DNA of 64,000 nt from Paulownia fortunei (lineage: Eukaryota > Streptophyta > Magnoliopsida > Lamiales > Paulowniaceae). Position 1 is the first letter of the stretch, and each line of letters begins with the position of its first letter. The notes beneath the pieces are model-generated. The model ran no database searches, was not told the DNA's origin, and saw only the letters and a program-made list of their open reading frames with translations. The position numbers were made by a program, and so were the translations under genes. The stretch is taken from the NCBI GenBank assembly GCA_019321725.1, contig CM033114.1, positions 14,674,278 through 14,738,277 of the forward strand, given 5' to 3'. Shown one piece after another: positions 1-13,029 of this stretch.

Positions 1-123
1 CAAGCAAACCTCTTCTCAAAGTCTACATGCCAAGAGAAATTGAGTGTGAAACTATCTAATTTACGAAATGCCATACACGCTCTTGGATTGTGATATTAGT
101 CACCCCATGCGAACTTATATGAT

Positions 124-1732
124 TGATAAGTACATATTTTGACATATTTTGGTATCAAACCCTTTATACTTTTCTTGCTTTATTCTTGTTAATATTATTG
201 TTTTAATTAATGTTTTGTGTTAGGGAATAAATAGAAGCATATTTCCAGACTTGTGCAATTTTTGTAATTTGAGCATAACTTCATGATCAAAAAGCTCTAT
301 AGACCTGAAGCTTGTTTCATTTGAAAGCCAAGAGATAAAGGTACAACTTTTCTGTTGGAAGCTCAGCCCAATTCAGTTTTGATGGTAGCAGAAAATTCAT
401 CTAAGTAGTTGCACAAAATGGATCACCAAAATTCGGATCAGAGTTCAGCCCAGTATTGACTTATTTTACCAATTCGGTAATATATCTTGAGCCTAAATTT
501 ATTTTGGGCTGAAATTCGAATATGTTATACCCAAGAGGTAAATAAAAAAGTTTGGAAAGACAAGATGGTGTGCAAATGTGTTGAAATGGTAAAAACATAG
601 GCTACAAGTTGTTGTTGCTATTAAAGGGCGGCTCTTGGACATGACTCGGTAATTTGACCATATCTCCTTCATCCGACCGCCAAATTTGATAAAAGATATA
701 TGAAAATATATCAGCATTGAAAGAACTACAATTTTTATTCTTCATGTATATTCAAAATCTGGATCTATCTGATCGAAAAATATAATTCAATTCAGTGGGT
801 GAGAAATTTGTGTAACAACTTACCAACTCTTAGCAACTAGCATACTACTTAATTAACCCCTCCATTATTTGTTTGGCCTCTAGCTTACTCCAAGTACTAT
901 AAATAGGCCATGTATTAAGCTTGTAAGAGGAGGGGGTAGAGGGTTTCTTTAGGCTAAGTTATCTAGTTTGTATATTTTCTAGTATTGTAAGTTTTCTAGT
1001 AGTAATAGAAATGCATTCTCTAGTTTCTCTTATATTTTTAGCCTTTGCTACTTTTATTATGTCTTCTAAATTTCATTTTGCTGAGGAAAAGGGGTGAATC
1101 TCTTGATGGAGGAAGAGAAATGGTTATAAGGGTAGAAATTATTTAAGTATGTTGTATTATTATTTTTATTTTTATCTAAACCCTACTTGTTTTGTGGTGA
1201 TTCTTGATTTATGTATCTCTAATGACACAACAAATACTTGAGTTCATTTAGCTTATTGTAGGGTTTTACCCCACCGACTGCTAATGTGAAACCTTGATTT
1301 GTTATTGACGAAGGTGTGCATAAATGCTTGATCCCATAAATAAGTATTGGCGTTAAGAGATAATTTACAATAGTAAGACACTATCATGATTACCTTATTG
1401 CATGAGTTACTTGATAATATGTTCCCATTGGAACCTTCATTATGTATGGATTCCAATTGTGTCAATTAATAGAGGTAAAAAGAATAAATAACCATTTCTC
1501 TATCCAACACTCAAGAGTGGATCCCTAATCCTTAGTACTTTTATTACTTCAGTTTTTCTTTAGTTACATCATACATTAATTGTTCATATATTTTGATTCA
1601 CTTAAACTCCATCCTTTTAGAAATATAAACTTGAATTCTTCAAACAACTTCTCTGTGGATCGACCTCGACTCACGAGAAATTTATTACTTACTACAATCT
1701 GCACTTGGGTTTGCAACCTTAAAGTTGTAGTA
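124..1732 (+). mobile_element. LTR A, 5' LTR of a Ty3/gypsy (Athila/Tat-like) element
   Basis: The segment starts TGATAAGTACATATTTT and runs to just before a tRNA-Asp type primer site. The same start and internal order recur at 25515, 36864, 45253 and 56628, which identifies it as a long terminal repeat. A TATA-like stretch (ACTATAAATAGG, about 895) precedes a GTAAGAGGAGGG segment, as expected of an LTR promoter. The terminal CA seen in the sibling LTRs reads TA here, consistent with decay. The two short frames at 1253-1465 and 1580-1858 lie inside it and are not genes. The left 123 bases of the window are unassigned flank. Confidence 0.75.
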
Positions 1733-1738
1733 AGTTTT

Positions 1739-1756
1739 TGGCGCCGTTGTCGGGGA
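1739..1756 (+). other. Primer binding site, tRNA-Asp type
   Basis: TGGCGCCGTTGTCGGGGA matches the complement of the plant tRNA-Asp 3' end at 17 of 18 positions. The one difference is C to T. It lies six bases after the LTR A end, the expected place for reverse-transcription priming. Confidence 0.85.
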
Positions 1757-1838
1757 AGGCAAGGTAAGTATTCAGGTTTATTAATATTTTTCCTTTGTAA
1801 ATATAGTTTATTTATTTTCTTTATGGATATATGGATAT

Positions 1839-2190
1839 ATGGTTATATGGTATCATAGTCATAATTCTCGACGTTTAGTAAGAAATAATTCTGAAACATT
1901 ATTTGGAAATTTGTTTGAATCATCTCCATATACTTCCACCATGGTTGAAAGTATCCAGGATGAAAATGAGAATCAACAGGTACGTACCATGCGTTATTAC
2001 TTGCAACCTCCTCGAAATTCTTCTCCTTCTTGTTTCATTTTTCCTCTAAATGCAAATAATTTTCGAGTCAGGTATGATCCTTTTACTTCCTAATTTCCAT
2101 GGTTTAGACTCTGAAAGCCCTTACTTGCATTTAAAAGAATTTGATGAAGTATGTGCCACTTTTGATGATCAAACTTGCGGTGTATGAACA
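1839..2190 (+). pseudogene. gag N-terminal fragment of Ty3/gypsy element A
   Basis: An open stretch from 1839 to 2093 continues, after a frame change at about 2080, into codons reading LPNFHGLDSESPYLHLKEFD. This is the hallmark N-terminal block of plant Ty3/gypsy gag (the 'F.G...EDP..HL.EF' region). The reading then stops at about 2185 and is replaced by unrelated copia-type sequence. The fragment follows its primer site at the expected distance. It is broken by the frame change and a stop, lacks the rest of gag and all of pol, and cannot make a working capsid protein. A similar but more decayed gag lies at 27360-28377. Confidence 0.75.
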
Positions 2191-2199
2191 AATTACTAT

Positions 2200-2630
2200 A
2201 ACTTCTAGTACACAATCTCCAAGACCAGAAAGGATCTTGGGCCACTTATACGATAAGATTCTCTTGCTAGAGAGCAGCAAAGAGGATCTCCCTTTTGAAT
2301 ATTGATCCAACTAAGGAGTAATGATGTATGACATCAACTTGGAAAAATGGCAAAATGTTATGCAATCCAAAATGGACTCCTTGTACTCCAACAAAGTTTG
2401 ACCTTTGTGGGTCCATTGGTGGGAATGGTTCCCATTAGATGCAATTAGGTCTAAAAAATATAAAATTGGAGAATAAGAAAGGTTGTAACCTATAAATCTA
2501 AGACTGGTAGCAAAGTGTTATGCTCAAAGTCAAGGTGTTGACTGTTGAGGATACTATTAGAGTAGTACCCAGCATGCCAATTAGATTGAGCATCATTTAT
2601 ACTCTTGTATTTATAAAACAATCTTTTGAA
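2200..2630 (+). pseudogene. Ty1/copia reverse transcriptase fragment
   Basis: Three-frame reading gives, in order, SPRPERI, then INLEKWQNVMQSKMDSLYSN, then GMVPIRC, then RLVAKCYAQSQGVD, then VVPSMPIRLSII. This is the order found at the start of the Ty1/copia RT domain (EKW..AM..EMDS...N, V.C.W, ARLVAKG..Q..G.DY, FSPV...SIR). The frame shifts at least twice and stops interrupt it, so it is dead. It begins where gypsy gag ends (about 2190) and ends where the tandem array begins (about 2631), so both edges look like insertion or recombination junctions. Assignment to the copia superfamily is firm; the lineage is not. Confidence 0.75.
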
Positions 2631-5600
2631 ATCATAAAAGACCCATTGCATGTTCCTATTGAACTAATAATAATGGCAAGAGATTCAAAGATGCACTTAA
2701 TGGGCTGATTCATTGGATTAGAGTTCATTCCAATATTTTTCAATTTAAGATGAGTCTAAAACAAGATCATGGCTAGTCAATGTCATTAAGGCAATTTTCA
2801 ATTTGCCAATTTCAGCCTGTTGATTGATTTGGGCGTGAGAAAAAATAGCAAATTTGCCAATTTCAGTATGTTGTTAACCAATCCCATATACATGACAAAT
2901 TACTTGCCATTTTTTTAAAACAATAAATTACCGTTTACTTTCTTAATTGATTGTATGATATTGACTTTCCTTATTTTCTTTGAAAACATTTAAAGACATT
3001 TTAATTAACTTTCTTGATTGTAAGGGTTTGACCATTCTTCTTTCCTTATTATTGGACATTTTAATTCCTTATTGTAAGGATTATTTGTTTAGGATTTGAT
3101 TTATTTTCTTTTTAAGTTATTTAGTAATTCGGCTTTATAAGCCAATGTAATCCTAACAGAAAATGATTCGTAATTGAAATACAATTCGTGGGAGAGTTTT
3201 CCTTGGTTCTTAAAATAACTATTTTCTTAACGTGTTACGATTTTTCTTGTGGGTTCATCCTTGACCTATCACTCAGAATGTTTCTCATCTATTATGAGTG
3301 TGACGTCTACCCAAATCTCTTATACCTTTATTTCTTATCTTTTAAAATAGATAATGTGTCAATGACATTGTTCTTGCATGATTTTGAAGCTGAATTAACA
3401 CCATCCCTAGAAAAATACCCTTACACATGTTCAGTTCTTATTTTTTATTGTGAGGTCGAATCATTCAATGATGAGAATAATAGAGCATCATTAAAAGACC
3501 CATTGCATGTTCCTATTGAACTAATAATAAGATGAGTCGATTCCAATATTTTGCAATTTAAGATGAGTCCAAAACAAGATCATGGGTAGTCAATGTCATT
3601 AAGGCACTTTTCAATTTGCCAATTTCAACATGTTGATTAATTTGGTCATGAGAAAAGCCTTAAAATTTGCTAATTTCAGTATGTTGTTACTAATCTCCAA
3701 TAAAGGACAAATTACTTGCCATTTTTTCAAAACAATAAATTGCCGTTTACTTTCTTGATTGATTGTATGATATTGACATTCTTTTTTTCTTTGAAAACAT
3801 TTCAAGACATTTTAATTAACTTTCTTGATTGTAAGGGTTTGACCATTCTTCTTTCCTTATTATTGGACATTTTAATTTCCTGATTGTACGGATTATTTGT
3901 TTAGGATTTGATTTTTATTTTTTAAGATATTTAGTAATTCGGCTTTATAAACCATTACCTAACAGAAAATGATTCGTAATTGAAATAAAATTCATGAGGG
4001 AGTTTTCCTCTTTGGTTCTTAAAATAACTATTTTCTTAACTTGTTATGATTTTTCTTGTGGGTTCATCCTTGACCTATCACTCACAATCTTTCTCATCTA
4101 TCATGAGTGTGGCGTCTACTCAAATCTCTTATACCTTTTGTTTCTTATCTTTTAAAATAGATAATGTGTCAATGATGTTGTTCTTGCATGATTTTGAAGC
4201 TGAATTAACACCATCCCTAGAAAAATACCCTTACGCATGTTCAGTTCTTATTTTTTATTGTGAGGTTCGAATGATTCAATGATGAGAATAATAGAGCATC
4301 ATTAAAAGACCCATTGCATGTTCCTATTGAACTAATAATAAGGGCAACGACTAAAAAATTCAAAGATGCACTTAATGGGCTGATTCATTGGATTAGAGTC
4401 GATTCCAATATTTTGCAATTTAAGATGAGTCCAAAACAAGATCATGGCTAGTCAATGTCATTAAGGCACTTTTCAATTTGCCAATTTCAACATGTTGATT
4501 AATTTGGGTATGAGAAAAGCCAGCAAATTTGCCAATTTCAGTTTGTTGTTACTAATCTCCAATAATGGACAAATTACTTGCCATTTTTTCAAAACAATAA
4601 ATTGCCGTTTACTTTCTTGATTGATTGTATGATATTGACATTCTTTTTTTCTTTGAAAACATTTCAAGACATTTTAATTAACTTTCTTGATTGTAAGGGT
4701 TTGACCATTCTTCTTTCCTTATTATTGGACATTTTAATTTCCTTATTGTACGGATTATTTGTTTAGGATTTGATTTATTTTCTTTTTAAGTTATTTAGTA
4801 ATTCGGCTTTATAAGCCAATGTAATCCTAACAGAAAATGATTCGTAATTGAAATAAAATTCGTGGGAGAGTTTTCCTCTTTGGTTCTTAAAATAACTATT
4901 TTCTTAACGTGTTACGATTTTTCTTGTGGGTTCATCCTTGACCTATCACTCAGAATGTTTCTCATCTATTATGAGTGTGACGTCTACCCAAATCTCTTAT
5001 ACCTTTATTTCTTATCTTTTAACATAGATAATGTGTCAATGACATTGTTCTTGCATATGATTTTGAAGTTGAATTAACACCATCCCTAGAAAAATACCCT
5101 TACGCATGTTCAGTTCTTATTTTTTATTGTGAGGTTCGAATCATTAAATGAAGAGAATAATAGAACATCATTAAAAGACCAATTGCATGTTCCTATTGAA
5201 CTAATAATAAGGGCAACAACTAAAAGATTCAAAGATGCACTTAATGGGCTGATTCATTGGATTAGAGTTGATTCCAATATTTTGCAATTTAGATGAGTCC
5301 AAAACAAGATCATGGCTAGTCAATGTCATTAAGGCAGTTTTCAATTTGCCAATTTCAGCCTGTTGATTGATTTGGGCGTGAGAAAAAACAGCAAATTTTC
5401 CAATTTCAGTATTTTGTTACCAATCCCATATACATGACAAATTACTTGCCATTTTTTAAAACAATAAACTATGTTTACAGTCAAAACTGTTACTCAAAAT
5501 ATATTCCTTTTTTAAGGCTATTCTGTTCATTTCAGGTTACATTACTTTCTTGATTGATTGTATGATATTGACATTCTTTTTTTCTTTGAAAACATTTCAA

Positions 5601-8600
5601 GACATTTTAATTAACTTCTTGATTGTAAGGGTTTGACCATTCTTCTTTCCTTATTATTGGACATTTTAATTTCCTTATTGTACGGATTATTTGTTTAGGA
5701 TTTGATTTATTTTCTTTTTAAGTTATTTAGTAATTCGGCTTTATAAGCCAATGTAATCCTAACAGAAAATGATTCGTAATTGAAATAAAATTCGTGGGAG
5801 AGTTTTCCTCTTTGGTTCTTAAAATAACTATTTTCTTAACGTGTTACGATTTTTCTTGTGGGTTCATCCTTGACCTATCACTCAGAATGTTTCTCTTCTA
5901 TTATGAGTGTGACGTCTACCCAAATCTCTTATACTTTATTTCTTATCTTTTAACATAGATAATGTGTCAATGACATTGTTCTTGCATGATTTTGAAGTTG
6001 AATTAACACCATCCCTAGAAAAATACCCTTACGCATGTTCAGTTCTTATTTTTATTTGAGGTTCGAATCATTAAATGAAGAGAATAATAGAACATCATTA
6101 AAAGACCAATTGCATGTTCCTATTGAACTAATAATAAGGGCAACAACTAAAAGATTCAAAGATGCACTTAATGGGCTGATTCATTGGATTAGAGTTGATT
6201 CCAATATTTTGCAATTAAGATGAGTCCAAAACAAGATCATGGCTAGTCAATTGTCATTAAGGCAGTTTTCAATTTGCCAATTTCAACCTGTTGATTGATT
6301 TGGGCGTGAGAAAAACCAGCAAATTTGCCAATTTCAGTATGTTGTTACCAATCCCATATACATGACAAATTACTTGCCATTTTTTTAAAACAATAAATTA
6401 CCGTTTACTTTCTTAATTGATTGTATGATATTGACATTCCTAATTTTCTTTGAAAACATTTCAAGACATTTTAATTAACTTTCTTGATTGTAAGGGTTTG
6501 ACCATTCTTCTTTCCTTATTATTGGACATTTTAATTTCCTTATTGTACGGATTATTTGTTTAGGATTTGATTTATTTTCTTTTTAAGTTATTTAGTAATT
6601 TGGCTTATAAGCCAATGTAATCCTAACAGAAAATGATTCGTAATTGAAATAAAATTCGTGGAGAGTTTTCCTCTTTGGTTCTTAAAATAACTATTTTCTT
6701 AACGTGTTACGATTTTTCTTGTGGGTTCATCCTTGACCTATCACTCAGAATGTTTCTCATCTATTATGAGTGTGACGTCTACCCAAATCTCTTATACCTT
6801 TATTTCTTATCTTTTAACATAGATAATGTGTCAATGACATTGTTCTTGCATGATTTTGAAGTTGAATTAACACCATCCCTAGAAAAATACCCTTACGCAT
6901 GTTCAGTTCTTATTTTTCATTGTGAGGTTCGAATCATTAATGAAGAGAATAATAGAACATCATTAAAAGACCAATTGCATGTTCCTATTGAACTAATAAT
7001 AAGGGCAACAACTAAAAGATTCAAAGATGCACTTAATGGCTGATTCATTGGATTAGAGTTGATTCCAATATTTTGCAATTTAAGATGAGTCAAAACAAGA
7101 TCATGGCTAGTCAATGTCATTAAGGCTGTTTTCAATTTGCCAATTTCAGCCTGTTGATTGATTTGGGCGTGAGAAAAACCAGCAAAATTTTTCCAATTTC
7201 AGTATGTTGTTACCAATCCATAAAAAACAAATTACTTGCCATTTTTTTAAAACAATAATTACCGTTTACTTTTCTAATTGATTGTATGATATTGACATTC
7301 CTAATTTTCTTTGAAAACATTTCAAGACATTTTAATTAACTTTCTCTGAATGAAGGGTTTGACCATTCTTCTTTCCTTATTATTGGACATTTTAAATTCC
7401 TTATTGTACGGATTATTTGTTAGGTTAGGATTTATTATTCTTTTTAGATTATTTAGTAATTCGGCTTTATAAGCCAATGTAATCCTAACAGAAAATGATT
7501 CGTAATTGAAATAAAATTCGTGGGAGAGTTTTCCTCTTTGGTTCTTAAAATAACTATTTTCTTAACGTGTTACGATTTTTCTTGTGGGTTCATCCTTGAC
7601 CTATCACTCAGAATGTTTCTCATCTATTATGAGTGTGGCGTCTACCCAAATCTCTTATACCTTTATTTCTTATCTTTTAACATAGATAATGTGTCAATGA
7701 CATTGTTCTTGCATGATTTTGAAGCTGAATTAACACCATCCCTAGAAAAATACCCTTACGCATGTTCAGTTTCTTTTTTATTGTGAGGTTCGAATCATTC
7801 AATGAAGAGATAATAGAGCATCATTAAAAGACCCATTGCATGTTCCTATTGAACTAATAATAAGGGCAAGGACTAAAAGATTCAAAGATGCACTTAATGG
7901 GCTGATTCATTGGATTAGAGTTGATTCCAATATTTTGCAATTTAAGATGAGTCCAAAACAAGATCATGGCTAGTCAATGTCATTAAGGCACTTTTCAATT
8001 TGCCAATTTCAGCCTGTTGATTGATTTGGGCGTGAGAAAAACCAGCAAATTTTCCAATTTCAGTATGTTGTTACCAATCCCATATACATGACAAATTACT
8101 TGCCATTTTTTTAAAACAATAAATTACCGTTTACTTTCTTAATTGATTGTATGATATTGACATTCCTATTTTCTTTGAAAACATTTCAAGACATTTTAAT
8201 TAACTTTCTTGATTGTAAGGGTTTGACCATTCTTCTTTCCTTATTATTGGACATTTTAATTTCCTTATTGTACGGATTATTTGTTTAGGATTTGATTTAT
8301 TTTTTTTTAAGTTATTTAGTAATTCGGCTTTATAAGCCAATGTAATCCTAACAGAAAATGATTCGTAATTGAAATAAAATTCGTGGGGAGTTTTCCTCTT
8401 TGGTTCTTAAAATAACTATTTTCTTAACGTGTTATGATTTTTCTTGTGGGTTCATCCTTGACCTATCACTCACAATCTTTTCTCATCTATCATGAGTGTG
8501 GCGTCTACCAAATCTCTTATACCTTTATTTCTTATCTTTTAAAATAGATAATGTGTCAATGACATTGTTCTTGCATGATTTTTTGAAACTGAATTAACAC

Positions 8601-11600
8601 CATTCCGAATCATTCAATGATGAGAATAATAGAGCATCATTAAAAGACCCATTGCATGTTCCTATTGAACTAATAATAAGGGCAAGGACTAAAAGATTCA
8701 AAGATGCACTTAATGGGCTGATTCATTGGATTAGAGTTGATTCCAATATTTTGCAATTTAAGATGAGTCCAAAACAAGATCATGGCTAGTCAATGTCATT
8801 AAGGCAGTTTTCAATTTGCCAATTTCAGCCTGTTGATTGATTTGGGCGTGAGAAAAACAGCAAATTTTCCAATTTCAGTATGTTGTTACCAATCCCATAT
8901 ACATGACAAATTACTTGCCATTTTTTTAAAACAATAAATTACCGTTTACTTTCTTAATTGATTGTATGATATTGACATTCCTAATTTTCTTTGAAAACAT
9001 TTCAAGACATTTTAATTAACTTTCTTGATTGTAAGGGTTTGACCATTCTTCTTTCCTTATTATTGGACATTTTAATTTCCTTATTGTACGGATTATTTGT
9101 TTAGGATTTGATTTATTTTCTTTTTAAGTTATTTAGTAATTCGGCTTTATAAGCCAATGTAATCCTAACAGAAAATGATTCGTAATTGAAATAAAATTCG
9201 TGGGAGAGTTTTCCTCTTTGGTTCTTAAAATAACTATTTTCTTAACTTGTTATGATTTTTCTTGTGGGTTCATCCTTGACCTATCACTCACAATCTTTCT
9301 CATCTATCATGAGTGTGGCGTCTACCCAAATCTCTTATACCTTTGTTTCTTATCTTTTAAAATAGATAATGTGTCAATGACATTGTTCTTGCATGATTTT
9401 GAACTGAATTAACACCATCCGAATCATTCAATGATTAGATAGATAGAGCATCATTAAAAGACCCATTGCATGTTCCTATTGAACTAATAATAAGGGCAAG
9501 GACTAAAAGATTCAAAGATGCACTTAATGGGCTGATTCATTGGATTAGAGTTGATTCCAATATTTTGCAATTTAAGATGAGTCCAAAACAAGATCATGGC
9601 TAGTCAATGTCATTAAGGCACTTTTCAATTTGCCAATTTCAGCCTGTTGATTGATTTGGGCGTGAGAAAAACCAGCAAATTTTCCAATTTCAGTATGTTG
9701 TTACCAATCCCATATACATGACAAATTACTTGCCATTTTTTTAAAACAATAAATTACCGTTTACTTTCTTAATTGATTGTATGATATTGACATTCCTAAT
9801 TTTCTTTGAAAACATTTCAAGACATTTTAATTAACTTTCTTGATTGTAAAGGTTTGACCATTCTTCTTTCCTTATTATTGGACATTTTAATTTCCTTATT
9901 GTACGGATTATTTGTTTAGGATTTGATTTATTTTCTTTTTAAGTTATTTAGTAATTCGGCTTTATAAGCCAATGTAATCCTAACAGAAAATGATTCGTAA
10001 TTGAAATAAAATTCGTGGGGAGTTTTCCTCTTTGGTTCTTAAAATAACTATTTTCTTAACGTGTTACGATTTTTCTTGTGGGTTCATCCTTGACCTATCA
10101 CTCAGAATGTTTCTCATCTATTATGAGTGTGGCGTCTACCAAATCTCTTATACCTTTATTCTTATCTTTTAAATAGATAATGTGTCAATGACATTGTTCT
10201 TGCATGATTTTGAAGGAATTACCATCCCTAGAAAAAATACCCTTACGCATGTTCAGTTCTTATTTTTTATTGTGAGGTTCGAATCATTCAATGAAGAGAA
10301 TAATAGAGCATCATTAAAAGACCCATTGCATGTTCCTATTGAACTAATAATAAGGGCAAGGACTAAAAGATTCAAAGATGCACTTAATGGGCTGATTCAT
10401 TGGATTAGAGTTGATTCCAATATTTTGCAATTTAAGATGAGTCCAAAACAAGATCATGGCTAGTCAATGTCATTAAGGCAGTTTTCAATTTGCCAATTTC
10501 AGCCTGTTGATTGATTTGGGCGTGAGAAAAACCAGCAAATTTTCCAATTTCAGTATGTTGTTACCAATCCCATATACATGACAAATTACTTGCCATTTTT
10601 TTAAAACAATAAATTACCGTTTACTTTCTTAATTGATTGTATGATATTGACATTCCTAATTTTCTTTGAAAACATTTCAAGACATTTTAATTAACTTTCT
10701 TGATTGTAAGGGTTTGACCATTCTTCTTTCCTTATTATTGGACATTTTAATTTCCTTATTGTACGGATTATTTGTTTAGGATTTGATTTATTTTCTTTTT
10801 AAGTTATTTAGTAATTCGGCTTTATAAGCCAATGTAATCCTAACAGAAAATGATTCGTAATTGAAATAAAATTCGTGGGAGAGTTTTCCTCTTTGGTTCT
10901 TAAAATAACTATTTTCTTAACTTGTTATGATTTTTCTTGTGGGTTCATCCTTGACCTATCACTCACAATTTTCTCATCTATCATGAGTGTGGCGTCTACC
11001 CAAATCTCTTATACCTTTGTTTCTTATCTTTTAAATAGATAATGTGTCAATGACATTGTTTCTTGCATGATTTTGAAGCTGAATTAACACCATTCGAATC
11101 ATTCAATGATGAGAATAATAGAGCATCATTAAAAGACCCATTGCATGTTCCTATTGAACTAATAATAAGGGCAAGGACTAAAAGATTCAAAGATGCACTT
11201 AATGGGCTGATTCATTGGATTAGAGTTGATTCCAATATTTTGCAATTTAAGATGAGTCCAAAACAAGATCATGGCTAGTCAATGTCATTAAGGCAGTTTT
11301 CAATTTGCCAATTTCAGCCTGTTGATTGATTTGGGCGTGAGAAAAACCAGCAAATTTGCCAATTTCAGTATGTTGTTACCAATCCCATATACATGACAAA
11401 TTACTTGCCATTTTTTTAAAACAATAAATTACCGTTTACTTTCTTAATTGATTGTATGATATTGACATTCTTATTTTCTTTGAAAACATTTCAAGACATT
11501 TTAATTAACTTTCTTGATTGTAAGGGTTTGACCATTCTTCTTTCCTTATTATTGGACATTTTAATTTCCTTATTGTACGGATTATTTGTTTAGGATTTGA

Positions 11601-12929
11601 TTTATTTTCTTTTTAAGTTATTTAGTAATTCGGCTTTATAAGCCAATGTAATCCTAACAGAAAATGATTCGTAATTGAAATAAAATTCGTGAGGGAGTTT
11701 TCCTCTTTGGTTTCTTAAAATAACTATTTTCTTAACTTGTTTATGATTTTTCTTGTGGGTTCATCCTTGACCTATCACTCAGAATTTTCTCATCTATTAT
11801 GAGTGTGCGTCTACCCAAATCTCTTATACCTTTGTTTCTTATCTTTTAAATAGATAATGTGTCAATGACATTGTTCTTGCATGATTTTGAAGCTGAATTA
11901 ACACCATCCCTAGAAAAATACCCTTACGCATGTTCAGTTCTTATTTTTTATTGTGAGGTTCGAATCATTCAATGATGAGAATAATAGAGCATCATTAAAA
12001 GACCCATTGCATGTTCCTATTGAACTAATAATAAGGCAAGGACTAAAAGATTCAAAGATGCACTTAATGGGCTGATTCATTGGATTAGAGTTGATTCCAA
12101 TATTTTGCAATTTAAGATGAGTCCAAAACAAGATCATGGCTAGTCAATGTCATTAAGGCAGTTTTCAATTTGCCAATTTCAGCCTGTTGATTGATTTGGC
12201 GTGAGAAAAACCAGCAAATTTGCCAATTTCAGTATGTTGTTACCAATCCCATATACATGACAAATTACTTGCCATTTTTTAAAACAATAAATTACCGTTT
12301 ACTTTCTTAATTGATTGTATGATATTGACATTCTTATTTTCTTTGAAAACATTTCAAGACATTTTAATTAACTTTCTTGATTGTAAGGGTTTGACCATTC
12401 TTCTTTCCTTATTATTGGACATTTTAATTTCCTTATTGTACGGATTATTTGTTTAGGATTTGATTTATTTTCTTTTTAAGTTATTTAGTAATTCGGCTTT
12501 ATAAGCCAATTATCCTAACAGAAAATGATTCGTAATTGAAATAAAATTCGTGGAGGGAGTTTGGTTCTTAAAATAACTATTTTCTTAACTTGTTATGATT
12601 TTTCTTGTGGTTCATCCTTGACCTATCACTCAGAATGTTTCTCATCTATTATGAGTGTGGCGTCTACCCAAATCTCTTATACTTTTGTTTCTTATCTTTT
12701 AAATAGATAATGTGTCAATGACATTGTTCTTGCATGATTTTGAAGCTGAATTAACACCATCCCTAGAAAAATACCCTTACGCATGTTCAGTTCTTATTTT
12801 TTATTGTGAGGTTCGAATCATTCAATAATGAGAATAATAGAGCATCATTAAAAGACCCATTGCATGTTCCTATTGAACTAATAATAAGGGCAAGGACTAA
12901 AAGATTCAAAGATGCACTTAATGGGCTGA
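2631..12929 (+). repeat. Tandem array, about 12 copies of a retrotransposon-derived 815-930 bp unit
   Basis: The block TTGACCATTCTTCTTTCC recurs with its TGACC at 3031, 3840, 4702, 5634, 6499, 7360, 8224, 9040, 9855, 10715, 11529 and 12392. Spacings are 809, 862, 932, 865, 861, 864, 816, 815, 860, 814 and 863. All copies are in the same orientation and look closely alike. Each unit has two parts. One is about 200 bp encoding a degraded polyprotein C-terminus (DPLHVPIELIIRARTKRFKD...). The other is about 600 bp resembling an LTR, with a TATA-like GGCTTTATAAGCC and the GAGAGTTTTCCTCTTTGGTTCTT region typical of gypsy R/U5. No primer site, gag or pol core is present. The array enters an assembly gap on the right, so the true copy number is unknown. 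Small frames beginning MGEFSSLVLK are accidental readings of the LTR part. Confidence 0.93.
10280..10505 (+). pseudogene. Representative polyprotein C-terminal tail in an array unit
   Basis: This is the best-kept example of the coding part of the repeat. It reads ESFNEENNRASLKDPLHVP, then ITRAR-like RARTKRFKDALNGLIHWIRV, then SPKQDHG. This resembles the C-terminal tail of plant Ty3/gypsy polyproteins, after integrase ('PLHVP.GPITRARAK...LNGLI'). In frame +1 the bases after HG read LVNVIKA, the usual end of that tail, so a one-base loss has shifted the frame in the array consensus. Equivalent tails start near 3458, 4268, 5138, 6065, 6930, 7790, 8607, 9420, 11095, 11961 and 12818. The first copy in this list lacks about 55 bp of it. 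Confidence 0.75.
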
Positions 12930-13029
12930 NNNNNNNNNNNNNNNNNNNNNNNNNNNNNNNNNNNNNNNNNNNNNNNNNNNNNNNNNNNNNNNNNNNNNNN
13001 NNNNNNNNNNNNNNNNNNNNNNNNNNNNN
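12930..13029. other. Assembly gap (100 N)
   Basis: Exactly 100 undetermined bases interrupt a repeat unit right after GATGCACTTAATGGGCTGA. The sequence to the right is unrelated. A round 100 usually marks a join of unknown length, so array copies are probably missing. Confidence 0.98.

Noticed and set aside
3188..3535. Repeated open frames beginning MGEFSSLVLK (also at 4862, 6675, 7520, 9200) as a tandem gene family
   Set aside because: They lie in the LTR-like half of the repeat, have changing lengths, frame shifts and low-complexity composition, and exist only because the DNA unit is repeated.
2631..12929. CRISPR-like or centromeric satellite array
   Set aside because: Units of 815-930 bp without spacers exclude CRISPR. 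Retrotransposon coding and LTR content explains the unit; a centromeric role cannot be judged from sequence alone.
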